NCBI GenBank assembly: GCA_934725105.1
Contig: CAKVBD010000001.1
Coordinates: forward strand, 1-64,000
DNA: 64,000 nucleotides
Direction: 5' to 3'
From: an uncultured Bulleidia sp.
GTDB lineage: Bacteria; Bacillota_I; Bacilli_A; Erysipelotrichales; Erysipelotrichaceae
This document shows, piece by piece, positions 9,676-18,087 of this stretch (position 1 is the first letter of the stretch; each line of letters opens with the position of its first letter). Made by a program: the position numbers and the translations under genes. Under the pieces are notes generated by a model that saw only the letters and a list, made by a program, of their open reading frames with translations, was not told the origin of the DNA and did not search any database.

Positions 9676-10695
9676 TTATTTTGTGATGAAATGTTGTAAT
9701 AATGTGAATGTATGCATAACACCATCTACATGGCTTCTTTCATAGTTGTGAGATGCATATACACCAGGTCCAATCAGACCATGTCGAATATCATATCCAG
9801 CTCTGAGTGTTGTTTCCACGTCACTTCCATAGTGTGGATATACGTCGATTGCGTAATCAATGTTATATTCCTTACAGATATCATGTAATTCTGTAATCAA
9901 ATCATAGTTGTATGGACCACCAGAATCCTTTGCACAGATAGATACCATTCTTTCTGTACATCCAAGATCTGCACCAACACATCCCATATCTACAGATAAC
10001 ATATCTTCTGTATCGCTTGGAATATTGCTTCCACCATATCCAACTTCTTCCAGACAAGTGAAGATGAGTGTAACTTTACGGTTTAATGTGATGTTTTCAT
10101 CTTTTACCCATTTCGCAATGCCTAATAGAATAGCGGCAGAGAGTTTATCATCTAAGAATCTGGATTTGATATATCCACTTTCAGTGACTGTTGTTTTAGG
10201 ATCCATTGCGATGATATCGCCTGTTTCAATGCCTAGCTTTTCAACATCTTCTTTAGAAGAAATATTTTCATCTAGTAAGATTTCCATATTTTCTTCTTTT
10301 GCTTCCACTTTTTGATCAGCAACATGTGCACTTGGTTCTTTGTTTAATACAACACCAGTGTACATTTTTCCACTTCTAGTGAATACCATGCAGTTTTCAC
10401 CATCTGCAGTAGACCATTGATGACCGCCAAGCGTTGTTGGCTTGAGTCTTCCGTTTGCCTTGATACTTCTAACCATAGCGCCAAGTGTATCGACGTGTGC
10501 AGCTAGAACAAGTGGATTTCCTTCGCCGCCAATCGTACATTCAACGTTTCCTTTTCTTGTGATTCTTGCCTCATACCCCATGTCATCTAGTGTTTCTTTG
10601 ACATATTTTGCAGCTTTGGCAGTATAGCCGCTTGGAGAAGCAATCGCTGTGAGCTTGTAAAGCTGATCACAGATCTGTTTTGCATAATTGTTCAT
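9676..10695 (-). CDS. M42 family metallo-aminopeptidase
   Basis: Cytosolic dinuclear zinc/cobalt aminopeptidase, 339 aa, of the glutamyl-aminopeptidase/cellulase M family that trims peptides. The family ligand motifs are visible in order: AAHVDTLG near 65-72, the bridging Asp in RFLDDK, the catalytic Glu pair in CLEEVGYG, the Asp in SVDMG, and the final His in YASHNYERSH. Length fits the family. A GAGGT ribosome-binding site precedes the ATG and an upstream TTGAAC-16-TACAAT promoter is readable. It is a single-gene unit with its own terminator. Confidence 0.93.
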   Translation of the reverse strand: MNNYAKQICDQLYKLTAIASPSGYTAKAAKYVKETLDDMGYEARITRKGNVECTIGGEGNPLVLAAHVDTLGAMVRSIKANGRLKPTTLGGHQWSTADGENCMVFTRSGKMYTGVVLNKEPSAHVADQKVEAKEENMEILLDENISSKEDVEKLGIETGDIIAMDPKTTVTESGYIKSRFLDDKLSAAILLGIAKWVKDENITLNRKVTLIFTCLEEVGYGGSNIPSDTEDMLSVDMGCVGADLGCTERMVSICAKDSGGPYNYDLITELHDICKEYNIDYAIDVYPHYGSDVETTLRAGYDIRHGLIGPGVYASHNYERSHVDGVMHTFTLLQHFITK

Positions 10696-10720
10696 TTGTT
10701 TTTTACCTCACTACGAATCT

Positions 10721-10748
10721 ATTGTAAAGCAAATAATATTTAGTTCAA
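10721..10748 (-). promoter_or_regulatory. Sigma-A type promoter of M42 peptidase gene
   Basis: Read on the minus strand: -35 TTGAAC (10748-10743), a 16-bp spacer, and -10 TACAAT (10726-10721), about 26 bp before the start codon. Confidence 0.55.
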
Positions 10749-10850
10749 TGGTTTCAAAGAATATCATAAAAATATGAATTTCGGAGTGAAAACTGACTTG
10801 AATTTTAATAAAATTGAATAAGAAAAATATCAATTTAAATGGAGAATGTT

Positions 10851-11594
10851 ATGGAAAGAATGATTGAAGTTTGTTGTGGAAGCTATGAAGATTGCGTTGC
10901 TGCTGACAAAGGTGGCGCAAAGAGAGTGGAATTAAATAGTGCATTGAGTGTTGGCGGATTAACACCTACACTGGCAACATTGAAAAGAGTGAAAAGAGAT
11001 ACGGATTTGAAAGTCATCTGTATGGATCGTCCTAGAGCTGCAGGTTTTGCATATTCATTTAGTGAATTTGAAACAATGATGGAAGATGCAGAAGTGATGC
11101 TTGAAAATGGTGCAGATGGTATTGCATTTGGATTTCTAACAGAAGATGGAAATATTTGTCTGCCATATGTGGAAAAGATGGTGGATCTGATTCATTCCTA
11201 TGGGAAAGAAGCTGTATTCCATAGAGCATTTGATGTTACACCTGATCCATTCCAGTCCATGGAAATATTGATTGATCTAGGTGTGGACCGTGTATTAACA
11301 AGTGGACAAAAAGCGAAGGCAATGGAAGGTATCGATTTAATCAAGCAGCTGCAGAATCAATATGGAAGTCAGATGGAAATACTGGCAGGTTCTGGAATGA
11401 ATGCTGGAAATGCAATGGAAATGATTGAAACAACAGGTATTTCACAGGTACATTCTTCCTGCAAGAGTTACAGTAATGATCCAACAACAAGCAGTGAATT
11501 TGTGACATATGCTTATTTATCTGCACCACATGAAAATGATTATGATGTTGTAGATGAAGCTCTTGTTAAGAAACTTGTTGAGGCAGTGCAATGA
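10851..11594 (+). CDS. cutC: CutC family protein
   Basis: A 247-aa TIM-barrel protein of the CutC family, linked to copper homeostasis in other bacteria, although its biochemical activity is unsettled. The typical start MIEVCCGSYEDCVAADKGGAKRVELN-type pattern and the conserved segments GFLTEDG, VFHRAFDV and ILTSGQ-like VLTSGQKAKA are present. I chose the ATG at 10851 because GGAG (10841-10844) sits 6 nt upstream; the ATG at 10839 overlaps that site. The stop overlaps the glycerate kinase ATG (ATGA), so the two genes form an operon. Confidence 0.9.
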   Translation: MERMIEVCCGSYEDCVAADKGGAKRVELNSALSVGGLTPTLATLKRVKRDTDLKVICMDRPRAAGFAYSFSEFETMMEDAEVMLENGADGIAFGFLTEDGNICLPYVEKMVDLIHSYGKEAVFHRAFDVTPDPFQSMEILIDLGVDRVLTSGQKAKAMEGIDLIKQLQNQYGSQMEILAGSGMNAGNAMEMIETTGISQVHSSCKSYSNDPTTSSEFVTYAYLSAPHENDYDVVDEALVKKLVEAVQ

Positions 11595-12718
11595 AAATTG
11601 TTTGTGCCTTGGATTCATTTAAGGGTTCTTTAACATCTTTGCAGGCAGCCAATGCTATCAAAGAAGGTATTGGTGAAAAGCATGAAGTGATCATCAAGCC
11701 ACTTGCTGATGGTGGGGAAGGTACAGTAGATGCTTTGTGTGAATGTATGCATGCAAAGAAAAGAACCATTCTAGTAACAGGTCCTTTTCTTGAAAAAGTG
11801 AATGCAACGTATGGAATGACGGAAAATAATACCGCAATCATTGAGATGTGCAGTGCTGCTGGAATTACACTTGTACCAAAAGAACAGCTAGATCCTTATC
11901 GTGCAACGACATTTGGTGTTGGAGAAATCATTCAAGATGCTTTCAATCATGGCTGTAGAAAGTTTTTGATTGGCATTGGCGGTTCTTGTACGAATGATGG
12001 TGGTGTTGGGATGCTGCAGGCATTGGGATATCATTTTTTTGATCAGAATGCACAAGAAGTTTGCTTTGGCGCAAAGGGATTAAAAGATATTGCAAGTATC
12101 GATGATACTTGTGTAGATCCTGGAATTAAGGACTGTTCGTTTTTTATCTTGAGTGATGTAAAAAATCCATTGTGTGGAAAGCAAGGTGCTTCGTATATCT
12201 TTGGACCACAGAAGGGTGCAGATCAAGCTATGGTAGAAGAAATGGATGCATGGATGGCGCATTTCGCATCCATTGTAAAAGAAAAGTATAGCGAAGCAGA
12301 TCATAACTATCCAGGCAGTGGGGCTGCTGGTGGTCTTGGGTATGCATTGCATACATTTCTGCATGGGCAAATGAAACGTGGTATTTCTTTTATATTAGAA
12401 GAAATTTGCCTGGAAGAAGCAATCCAGAATGCAGATCTCATCATTACTGGAGAAGGAAAAATAGACGCACAGACTGCGATGGGGAAAGTACCGGCTGGTG
12501 TAGCGCAGCTTGCGAAAAAATATCAGAAGCCTGTCATTGCGTTTTGTGGATGTGTTGGTAAAGATGCAGAAGCATGTAATGAAAATGGTATTGATGCATT
12601 CTTTTCCATTCAACAAGGTGCTTGTTCAATGGAAGAAGCAATGGATACAAATCGAGCTTATCTGAATCTGAAAAGTACTTCAAGACAAGTCATGCGTTTG
12701 ATAGAAAAAATTGCATAA
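11591..12718 (+). CDS. Glycerate kinase (GarK/GlxK family)
   Basis: Phosphorylates D-glycerate with ATP, feeding glycerate into lower glycolysis. It has 375 aa, the normal family length. The N-terminus MKIVCALDSFKGSLTS is the family signature (D-SFKG-S). Other conserved parts are KPLADGGEGT, GIGGSCTNDGG and LIITGEGKIDAQT. It is translationally coupled to cutC by the ATGA overlap. Whether it makes 2- or 3-phosphoglycerate cannot be told from sequence; this family usually makes 2-phosphoglycerate. Confidence 0.93.
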   Translation: MKIVCALDSFKGSLTSLQAANAIKEGIGEKHEVIIKPLADGGEGTVDALCECMHAKKRTILVTGPFLEKVNATYGMTENNTAIIEMCSAAGITLVPKEQLDPYRATTFGVGEIIQDAFNHGCRKFLIGIGGSCTNDGGVGMLQALGYHFFDQNAQEVCFGAKGLKDIASIDDTCVDPGIKDCSFFILSDVKNPLCGKQGASYIFGPQKGADQAMVEEMDAWMAHFASIVKEKYSEADHNYPGSGAAGGLGYALHTFLHGQMKRGISFILEEICLEEAIQNADLIITGEGKIDAQTAMGKVPAGVAQLAKKYQKPVIAFCGCVGKDAEACNENGIDAFFSIQQGACSMEEAMDTNRAYLNLKSTSRQVMRLIEKIA

Positions 12719-12726
12719 ATATGCAT

Positions 12727-12752
12727 AAAAGATCAATTTTTTGATCTTTTTT
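12727..12752 (+). terminator. Terminator after glycerate kinase
   Basis: The stem AAAAGATCAA/TTGATCTTTT is followed by T6, 8 bp after the stop codon. Confidence 0.88.
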
Positions 12753-12756
12753 CGTG

Positions 12757-12770
12757 TGTAAGCGTTAGCA
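12757..12770 (+). promoter_or_regulatory. cre site (CcpA operator) before lactate permease
   Basis: TGTAAGCGTTAGCA matches the Gram-positive cre consensus TGWAARCGYTWNCW at every position. It lies 63-76 bp before the permease start, which suggests carbon catabolite control. Confidence 0.75.
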
Positions 12771-12832
12771 TTTTGAATTGCTCTATTTTTGCATGAATAG
12801 AAATGATACTATTTAACGCGCGGAGGGGAAAT

Positions 12833-14359
12833 ATGAGTTTCGTATTATTTATTTTGGGATTAGCACCAATTATCTGGCTTGCTTTTGCATTGTTGAAAAT
12901 GAAGTGGCCAACATTTAAAGCAGCAATTGGTTCATTTTTGATTTCTGTTGTGTTAGCTATTGTTGTATGGCAGTTGCCTGTTGTGGATACTGCTACTGCA
13001 GCATTAGAAGGTACATTGATGGCAATCTGGCCAATTATCATTGTTATTATTGCGGCAGTATTTACATATCGTTTATCATTGAGAACTGGTGGAATGGATG
13101 TTATCAAATCTATGATTACGTCTTTCTCAACAGATAAGCGTGTACTTGTTTTGTTGATTGCATGGTGTTTTGGTGGGTTTATGGAAGGTATGGCTGGTTT
13201 TGGTACTGCAGTGGCAATTCCTGCCAGTATGCTTGTTTCTTTAGGATTTGATCCATTGTTTTCATGTCTTGTATGTTTGATTGCGAATGGTACACCAACA
13301 GCATTTGGTTCCATTGGAATTCCAACAGTAACTTTAGCAAATCTATTATCTTTAGAAAATACATCATTGTCATTTATGACAGCGTTGCAGTTAACACCAT
13401 TTATTATTCTTTCACCAATATTAATGGTGATGATTACTGGCAATGGAATCAAAGGATTGAAGGGTGTATTGCCAATTACACTTATGAGTGGGATTGCATT
13501 TGTGATTCCTGAAATCTTGATTGGTAAATTTGTTGGTGCAGAACTTGCGGTCGTTGTTGGATCTGTTGTTTCTTTAGCAGTTACAATTCTGATGGCAAAG
13601 AGCGTAAAAAGAGATCCTGCATATGAAGTAGCGATTGAAACACAAGAAAAGTTTGATGGTAAAAAGGCATTATTAGCATGGTCGCCATTTATCATGATCT
13701 TCGTATTCCTTTTACTGACAAGTAAACTCGTTTCCCCAGTGAATACATTCTTGGCACAGTTTGCGACATCTCTAACAATCTTTACAGGTGAAAATCCAAA
13801 TACAATTACATTTGCCTGGATTAATACACCAGGTGTGTGGATTTTTGTATCCGCAATCATTGGTGGTCTTTTACAAGGGGCAAAGATGGAAGACTTTGTG
13901 ATTGTTTTAAAAGAAACATTTGTACAGATGAAAGAAACAATGATTACTATGATTTCTGTATTGGCATGTGCAAAAATCATGGGATATTCTGGAATGATTT
14001 CTTCCATTGCTTCCTTTGCGATTGGAACAACAGGCAGCTTCTATCCATTATTTGCGCCATGGATTGGTGGACTTGGAACATTTGTAACGGGTTCTGGCAC
14101 AAACTCTGGCGTGCTGTTTGGTGCAGTACAGAACAGTGCAGCCAATACATTGCATATTGATCCATACTGGATGGTTTCCTTGAACTCATTAGGTGTTGCG
14201 GCAGGTAAAATGCTATCTCCACAATCTCTTGCCATTGCATTATCTTCTGTGAATGCAAAGGGGGAAGATGCAAAATTAATGTCTAGAGTTATGCCATATG
14301 GATTACTCTTCTTAGTACTGATGAGTATTCTAGGGTTTGTGGGAGCACAGATATTCTGA
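12833..14359 (+). CDS. lctP: L-lactate permease
   Basis: Integral membrane lactate/H+ carrier of the LctP/LldP family, 508 aa, with roughly a dozen hydrophobic segments. Family-typical segments include GFMEGMAGFGTAVAIP, the loop ANGTPTAFGSIGIPT and the C-terminal SGTNSGVLFGAVQ. I start at ATG 12833 because CGGAGGGG lies 5 nt upstream; the earlier in-frame ATG at 12803 has no such site. A perfect cre box precedes the gene. No lactate dehydrogenase or LutABC gene is beside it, so import or export cannot be decided. Confidence 0.92.
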   Translation: MSFVLFILGLAPIIWLAFALLKMKWPTFKAAIGSFLISVVLAIVVWQLPVVDTATAALEGTLMAIWPIIIVIIAAVFTYRLSLRTGGMDVIKSMITSFSTDKRVLVLLIAWCFGGFMEGMAGFGTAVAIPASMLVSLGFDPLFSCLVCLIANGTPTAFGSIGIPTVTLANLLSLENTSLSFMTALQLTPFIILSPILMVMITGNGIKGLKGVLPITLMSGIAFVIPEILIGKFVGAELAVVVGSVVSLAVTILMAKSVKRDPAYEVAIETQEKFDGKKALLAWSPFIMIFVFLLLTSKLVSPVNTFLAQFATSLTIFTGENPNTITFAWINTPGVWIFVSAIIGGLLQGAKMEDFVIVLKETFVQMKETMITMISVLACAKIMGYSGMISSIASFAIGTTGSFYPLFAPWIGGLGTFVTGSGTNSGVLFGAVQNSAANTLHIDPYWMVSLNSLGVAAGKMLSPQSLAIALSSVNAKGEDAKLMSRVMPYGLLFLVLMSILGFVGAQIF

Positions 14360-14390
14360 AAAAGTTGGAACTTTGTTCCATCTTTTTTTG
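14359..14390 (+). terminator. Terminator after lactate permease
   Basis: The hairpin TGGAAC-TTT-GTTCCA, extended by AAAG/CTTT, is followed by a T7 run immediately downstream of the stop. Confidence 0.8.
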
Positions 14391-14398
14391 TGGATTAT

Positions 14399-14412
14399 TG
14401 TAAATGCTTACA
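14399..14412 (+). promoter_or_regulatory. cre-like site before first phospho-glucosidase
   Basis: TGTAAATGCTTACA differs from the cre consensus at one position (T for the central C). It lies 34 bp before the start codon, where CcpA would block transcription. Confidence 0.55.
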
Positions 14413-14445
14413 TTAAAATGAAAGTAGTGTGTAAGGAGACAAATT

Positions 14446-15855
14446 ATGGATTATTCAACATTGAAAGGTTTTCCTCAAGGTTTTTTGTGGGGAGGTTCTT
14501 CTAGTGCTTATCAGTGTGAAGGTGCATGGGATGAAGATGGAAAATCACCATCTGTATCCGATACAGCAGATATTCCTGAAGGTACAACAGACTTTAAAGT
14601 AGCGATTGATCATTATCATCGTTATAAAGAAGATATTGCTTTGATGGCTGAGATGGGATTTAATGAATTCAGATTCTCCATTGCATGGCCTCGTATCATT
14701 CCTAGTGGGGATGGTGAAGTCAATGAAGTTGCAGTGAAGCATTATCATGATGTCATTGATGAATGTCATAAATATGGTATTGAACCAGTTGTTACGCTAT
14801 ATCATTTTGATTTACCACAGTGTCTGCAAGATCGCTATGGTGGATGGGCTGATCGTAAGTGCATCGATGCATTCCTCAAGTACTGCAAAGTCTGCTTTGC
14901 AGAATATGGCAAGAAAGTAAAATATTTCTTAACAATCAACGAACAGAACATGATGGTTTTATACCAGGGGCATCGTGACTATAAAGATGAAAAGACAATC
15001 TGGCAGGCAAATCATCACATGTTACTGGCACAGTCATTAGCAATGCAGGAATGTCATAAGATGTGTGATGCTAAAATTGGACCAGCACCAAACATTACTG
15101 CAATCTATCCAGCAACTTCTTCTCCAGAAGATAATTTAGCAGCAATGGATTTTGATCAGCTCCGTAATCGTTTGTTCCTGGATCCAGCTTGCTTTGGTAC
15201 ATATCCAGAAGCATTGCTGAGATGGTTTACAGATCGTGGTGTTGCGCCTGTCGTTGAAGAGGGTGACATGGAAATCTTAAAGAATGGTCATCCAGACTTT
15301 ATCGCATTCAACTATTATGGTGCTGGATGTGTAAAGTATGTTTCTAAGGAAGAGGGAGAAAAGGCTGTTGCGGAAGCTATGGAAAAGAAAGATTTTATGA
15401 CGGGTCTGATGACATATCCTGGTTTATGCATGGCAGTAAACAATCCTCTACAGGAATCTACATCTTACGGTATGGGAATTGATCCAGTTGGCTTGCGTAT
15501 TACATTAAGACAGCTTTGGGAAAGATATCATTTACCACTTATCATTACTGAAAATGGATGTGGTGTACCAGATACATTAGAAGATGGCAAGGTACATGAT
15601 GATTATCGTATTGATTATTTGAGAAGACATATTGAAGCTTGTAGAGAAGCAATCAATGATGGTGTTGATTTATTTGGATATTCTCCATGGTCAGCATTTG
15701 ACCTCATTTCAACACATCAGGGTATTACAAAGAGATATGGATTTATCTATGTTGATCGTGATGAATTTGATCTCAAGGATATGAAGAGAATCAAGAAAGA
15801 TTCATTCTACTGGTATCAGAAAGTCTGCAAGAGTAATGGTGCAGATTTAGACTAA
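14446..15855 (+). CDS. 6-phospho-beta-glucosidase, GH1 (copy 1)
   Basis: Cytosolic GH1 retaining glycosidase, 469 aa, hydrolysing phosphorylated beta-glucosides delivered by a PTS. The acid/base Glu166 lies in LTINEQN, with Gln in place of the usual Pro or Ile of NEP/NEI. The nucleophile is Glu369 in ITENGCG. Near the C-terminus DLIST...TKRYGFIYVD carries the Ser/Lys/Tyr group that binds the 6-phosphate in this subfamily. The start has a good AAGGAG site. A paralog follows 28 bp later, so they form one operon. No PTS permease lies nearby. Confidence 0.9.
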   Translation: MDYSTLKGFPQGFLWGGSSSAYQCEGAWDEDGKSPSVSDTADIPEGTTDFKVAIDHYHRYKEDIALMAEMGFNEFRFSIAWPRIIPSGDGEVNEVAVKHYHDVIDECHKYGIEPVVTLYHFDLPQCLQDRYGGWADRKCIDAFLKYCKVCFAEYGKKVKYFLTINEQNMMVLYQGHRDYKDEKTIWQANHHMLLAQSLAMQECHKMCDAKIGPAPNITAIYPATSSPEDNLAAMDFDQLRNRLFLDPACFGTYPEALLRWFTDRGVAPVVEEGDMEILKNGHPDFIAFNYYGAGCVKYVSKEEGEKAVAEAMEKKDFMTGLMTYPGLCMAVNNPLQESTSYGMGIDPVGLRITLRQLWERYHLPLIITENGCGVPDTLEDGKVHDDYRIDYLRRHIEACREAINDGVDLFGYSPWSAFDLISTHQGITKRYGFIYVDRDEFDLKDMKRIKKDSFYWYQKVCKSNGADLD

Positions 15856-15883
15856 TTAAGGAAAAGAAAAGGAGAGTAAGAAC

Positions 15884-17362
15884 ATGAGTTTTCCAAAAGG
15901 ATTTTTATGGGGTGGCGCTACAGCTGCCAATCAGTATGAAGGTGGTTATCTAAGCGGTGGTAAAGGTCTTGCCGTTGCGGATACTTTAACAGGTGGTGAT
16001 GGTATTCACGGTATTCCAAGAAAGTTTATCGTTGAAATGCCAGATGGTACAAAAAGAGAAATCGGTAGTAGAGAAGAAGTTCCTGCAGGCGCTAAAGCAA
16101 TTGTAGATCCTAACACATATTACCCAAGCCATGAAGCGACTGACTTCTATCATCATTGGAAGGAAGATATTGCATTATTTGCAGAAATGGGATGCAATGT
16201 TTACCGTTTATCTATCAACTGGACTAGAATTTTCCCTAATGGTGATGATGAAACACCAAATGAAGAAGGTCTACAGTTCTATGAAGATGTATTCAAAGAA
16301 TGTCATAAATATGGTATTGAACCATTAGTTACAATTTATCACTTTGATATGCCTCTTCATTTAGCAAATGAATATGATGGTATGGTTTCTAGACATACAC
16401 TTGAAGCATTCAAGAGATATGTTGAAGTTATTTTCAAGCGTTATAAGGGACTTGTTCATTACTGGTTAACAATCAATGAAATCAACATCAACACAAACTT
16501 CATGATGAATGGTGTTCATGAACATATTTCTAACAAGCAGAACGCTGAACAGTGCAGATGGCACTTATTTGTAGCAAGTGCATACGCAGTTAAGATTGGT
16601 CATGAAATCGATCCAACAAATAAGATTGGTTTAATGATTGCACATGGTGCTACATATCCATATTCCTGCAACCCAGAAGATGTATGGGCTGAATTAACAG
16701 GTGCGCATGATAACAAGTGGTTCTATGGTGACGTTCTTGTTAGAGGTTACTACCCAGCTTGGAAGGTAAAGGCTCTTGAAAGAGCTGGCATTACAATCCA
16801 GAAGGAAGAAGGAGAAGATGAATTATTGAAGGAAGGCGTTGTTGACTTCTATTCATTCTCTTACTATTCTTCACAGGTATTTGCTGCACATCCTGAAGAA
16901 CATGGTGTATCTGAAGGTAACCAGACAATGGGTGTTAAGAACCCTTATTTGAAGGCTAGTGAATGGGGCTGGACAGTTGACCCACTTGGCTTGAGAATTA
17001 ACTTGAACCAGATCTGGGATAGATATCAGATTCCTATGATGGTTGTTGAAAATGGCTTAGGTGCAATTGATAAGGTTGAAGCTGATGGTTCCATCCATGA
17101 TGATTATCGTATCAAGTATATGAGAGATCATATCAAGGTTATGAAGGATGCGGTTGAAATTGATGGCGCTGACTTAATGGGCTATACACCTTGGGGTCAT
17201 ATCGATCTTGTTTCTGCTGGTACAGGTGAAATGAGAAAGAGATACGGATTCATCTATGTTGATAGAGATGATGAAGGTAAGGGTGACTTTGCTAGAAGCA
17301 AGAAGGATTCCTTCTTCTACATGCAGAAGGTTTACAAGTCTAACGGTGAAGATTTAGACTAA
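15884..17362 (+). CDS. 6-phospho-beta-glucosidase, GH1 (copy 2)
   Basis: Second GH1 enzyme, 492 aa. It has the longer N-terminal insert (GGDGIHGIPRKF...YYPSHEATDFYHHW) typical of BglA-type phospho-beta-glucosidases. The acid/base is Glu199 in LTINEIN, the nucleophile is Glu389 in VVENGLGA, and the phosphate-binding region is DLVSAGTGEMRKRYGFIYVD. An AAGGAGAG site precedes the ATG. The two enzymes diverge clearly outside the catalytic core, so they probably handle different phospho-disaccharides. Transcription ends at the terminator at 17373. Confidence 0.92.
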   Translation: MSFPKGFLWGGATAANQYEGGYLSGGKGLAVADTLTGGDGIHGIPRKFIVEMPDGTKREIGSREEVPAGAKAIVDPNTYYPSHEATDFYHHWKEDIALFAEMGCNVYRLSINWTRIFPNGDDETPNEEGLQFYEDVFKECHKYGIEPLVTIYHFDMPLHLANEYDGMVSRHTLEAFKRYVEVIFKRYKGLVHYWLTINEININTNFMMNGVHEHISNKQNAEQCRWHLFVASAYAVKIGHEIDPTNKIGLMIAHGATYPYSCNPEDVWAELTGAHDNKWFYGDVLVRGYYPAWKVKALERAGITIQKEEGEDELLKEGVVDFYSFSYYSSQVFAAHPEEHGVSEGNQTMGVKNPYLKASEWGWTVDPLGLRINLNQIWDRYQIPMMVVENGLGAIDKVEADGSIHDDYRIKYMRDHIKVMKDAVEIDGADLMGYTPWGHIDLVSAGTGEMRKRYGFIYVDRDDEGKGDFARSKKDSFFYMQKVYKSNGEDLD

Positions 17363-17372
17363 TGTATTTATC

Positions 17373-17407
17373 AAACAGTTCTAGTCAAATGATTGGAACT
17401 GTTTTTT
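17373..17407 (+). terminator. Terminator after GH1 operon
   Basis: The stem AAACAGTTC/GAACTGTTT with a 14-nt loop is followed by T6. Confidence 0.88.
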
Positions 17408-17451
17408 ATGTGCGTGTTAAAATGTGACTATAAAAAATTGAGGTGTTGAAT

Positions 17452-17973
17452 ATGAACGAAATCATTCAGGCAATGAAAGAAAGAAGAAGCTGTAGAAAGT
17501 ATCAGGACACAATGATTCCTAAGGAAGATCTGGAAGAAATCATTGAAGCTGGTTTGTATGCGGCAAGTGGCATGGGGAAACAGTCTCCTATCATTGTTGC
17601 GGTTACAAACAAAGAAGTGAGAGATGAATTGTCTAAGATGAACGCTGCTGTGATGGGAAGTGAGAATGATCCTTTCTATGGTGCTCCTGTAGTATTGATC
17701 GTATTGGCAGATAAGTCAGTTCGAACAGAAGTGTATGATGGATCATTGGTCATGGGAAATCTAATGCTTGCGTGTGATGCAAAGGGTATTGGTTCTTGCT
17801 GGATCCATCGTGCAAAGGAAGAATTTGAAAGTGAAGAAGGGAAAGCTTTGTTGAAGAAGCTTGGTATTGAAGGTGAATATGAAGGAATTGGACATTGTGT
17901 GCTAGGGTATCGTGCTGATGAAAAGCCTGTACCTGCTCCACGAAAAGATAATCGTGTATTCTGGTGTGAATGA
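17452..17973 (+). CDS. Nitroreductase family protein
   Basis: FMN-dependent NAD(P)H oxidoreductase-like protein, 173 aa. The N-terminal RRSCRKYQ contributes FMN phosphate contacts in this family, and the AASGMGKQSP and SLVMGNLMLACDAKGIGSCWI segments match. I use ATG 17452 because GAGGTG lies just upstream; a GTG at 17443 overlaps that site. The substrate is unknown. It is a single gene between two terminators. Confidence 0.88.
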   Translation: MNEIIQAMKERRSCRKYQDTMIPKEDLEEIIEAGLYAASGMGKQSPIIVAVTNKEVRDELSKMNAAVMGSENDPFYGAPVVLIVLADKSVRTEVYDGSLVMGNLMLACDAKGIGSCWIHRAKEEFESEEGKALLKKLGIEGEYEGIGHCVLGYRADEKPVPAPRKDNRVFWCE

Positions 17974-17980
17974 AGTGTTA

Positions 17981-18008
17981 AGGACATGTGAAAAGCATGT
18001 TCTTTTTT
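17981..18008 (+). terminator. Terminator after nitroreductase gene
   Basis: The stem AGGACATG/CATGTTCT (one G-T pair) with a 7-nt loop is followed by T6. Confidence 0.8.
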
Positions 18009-18087
18009 GAAATATTATTCCGAAATATAGCGACACAATTTTATGGTGAAAAATAAATGTTAGAATGAAAGCAAAGAAGGTGTTCAT

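Noticed and set aside
12733..14007. A 424-codon open frame on the minus strand opposite the lactate permease
   Set aside because: It is the antisense shadow of a hydrophobic gene with strong codon bias, has low-complexity composition and no start signals.
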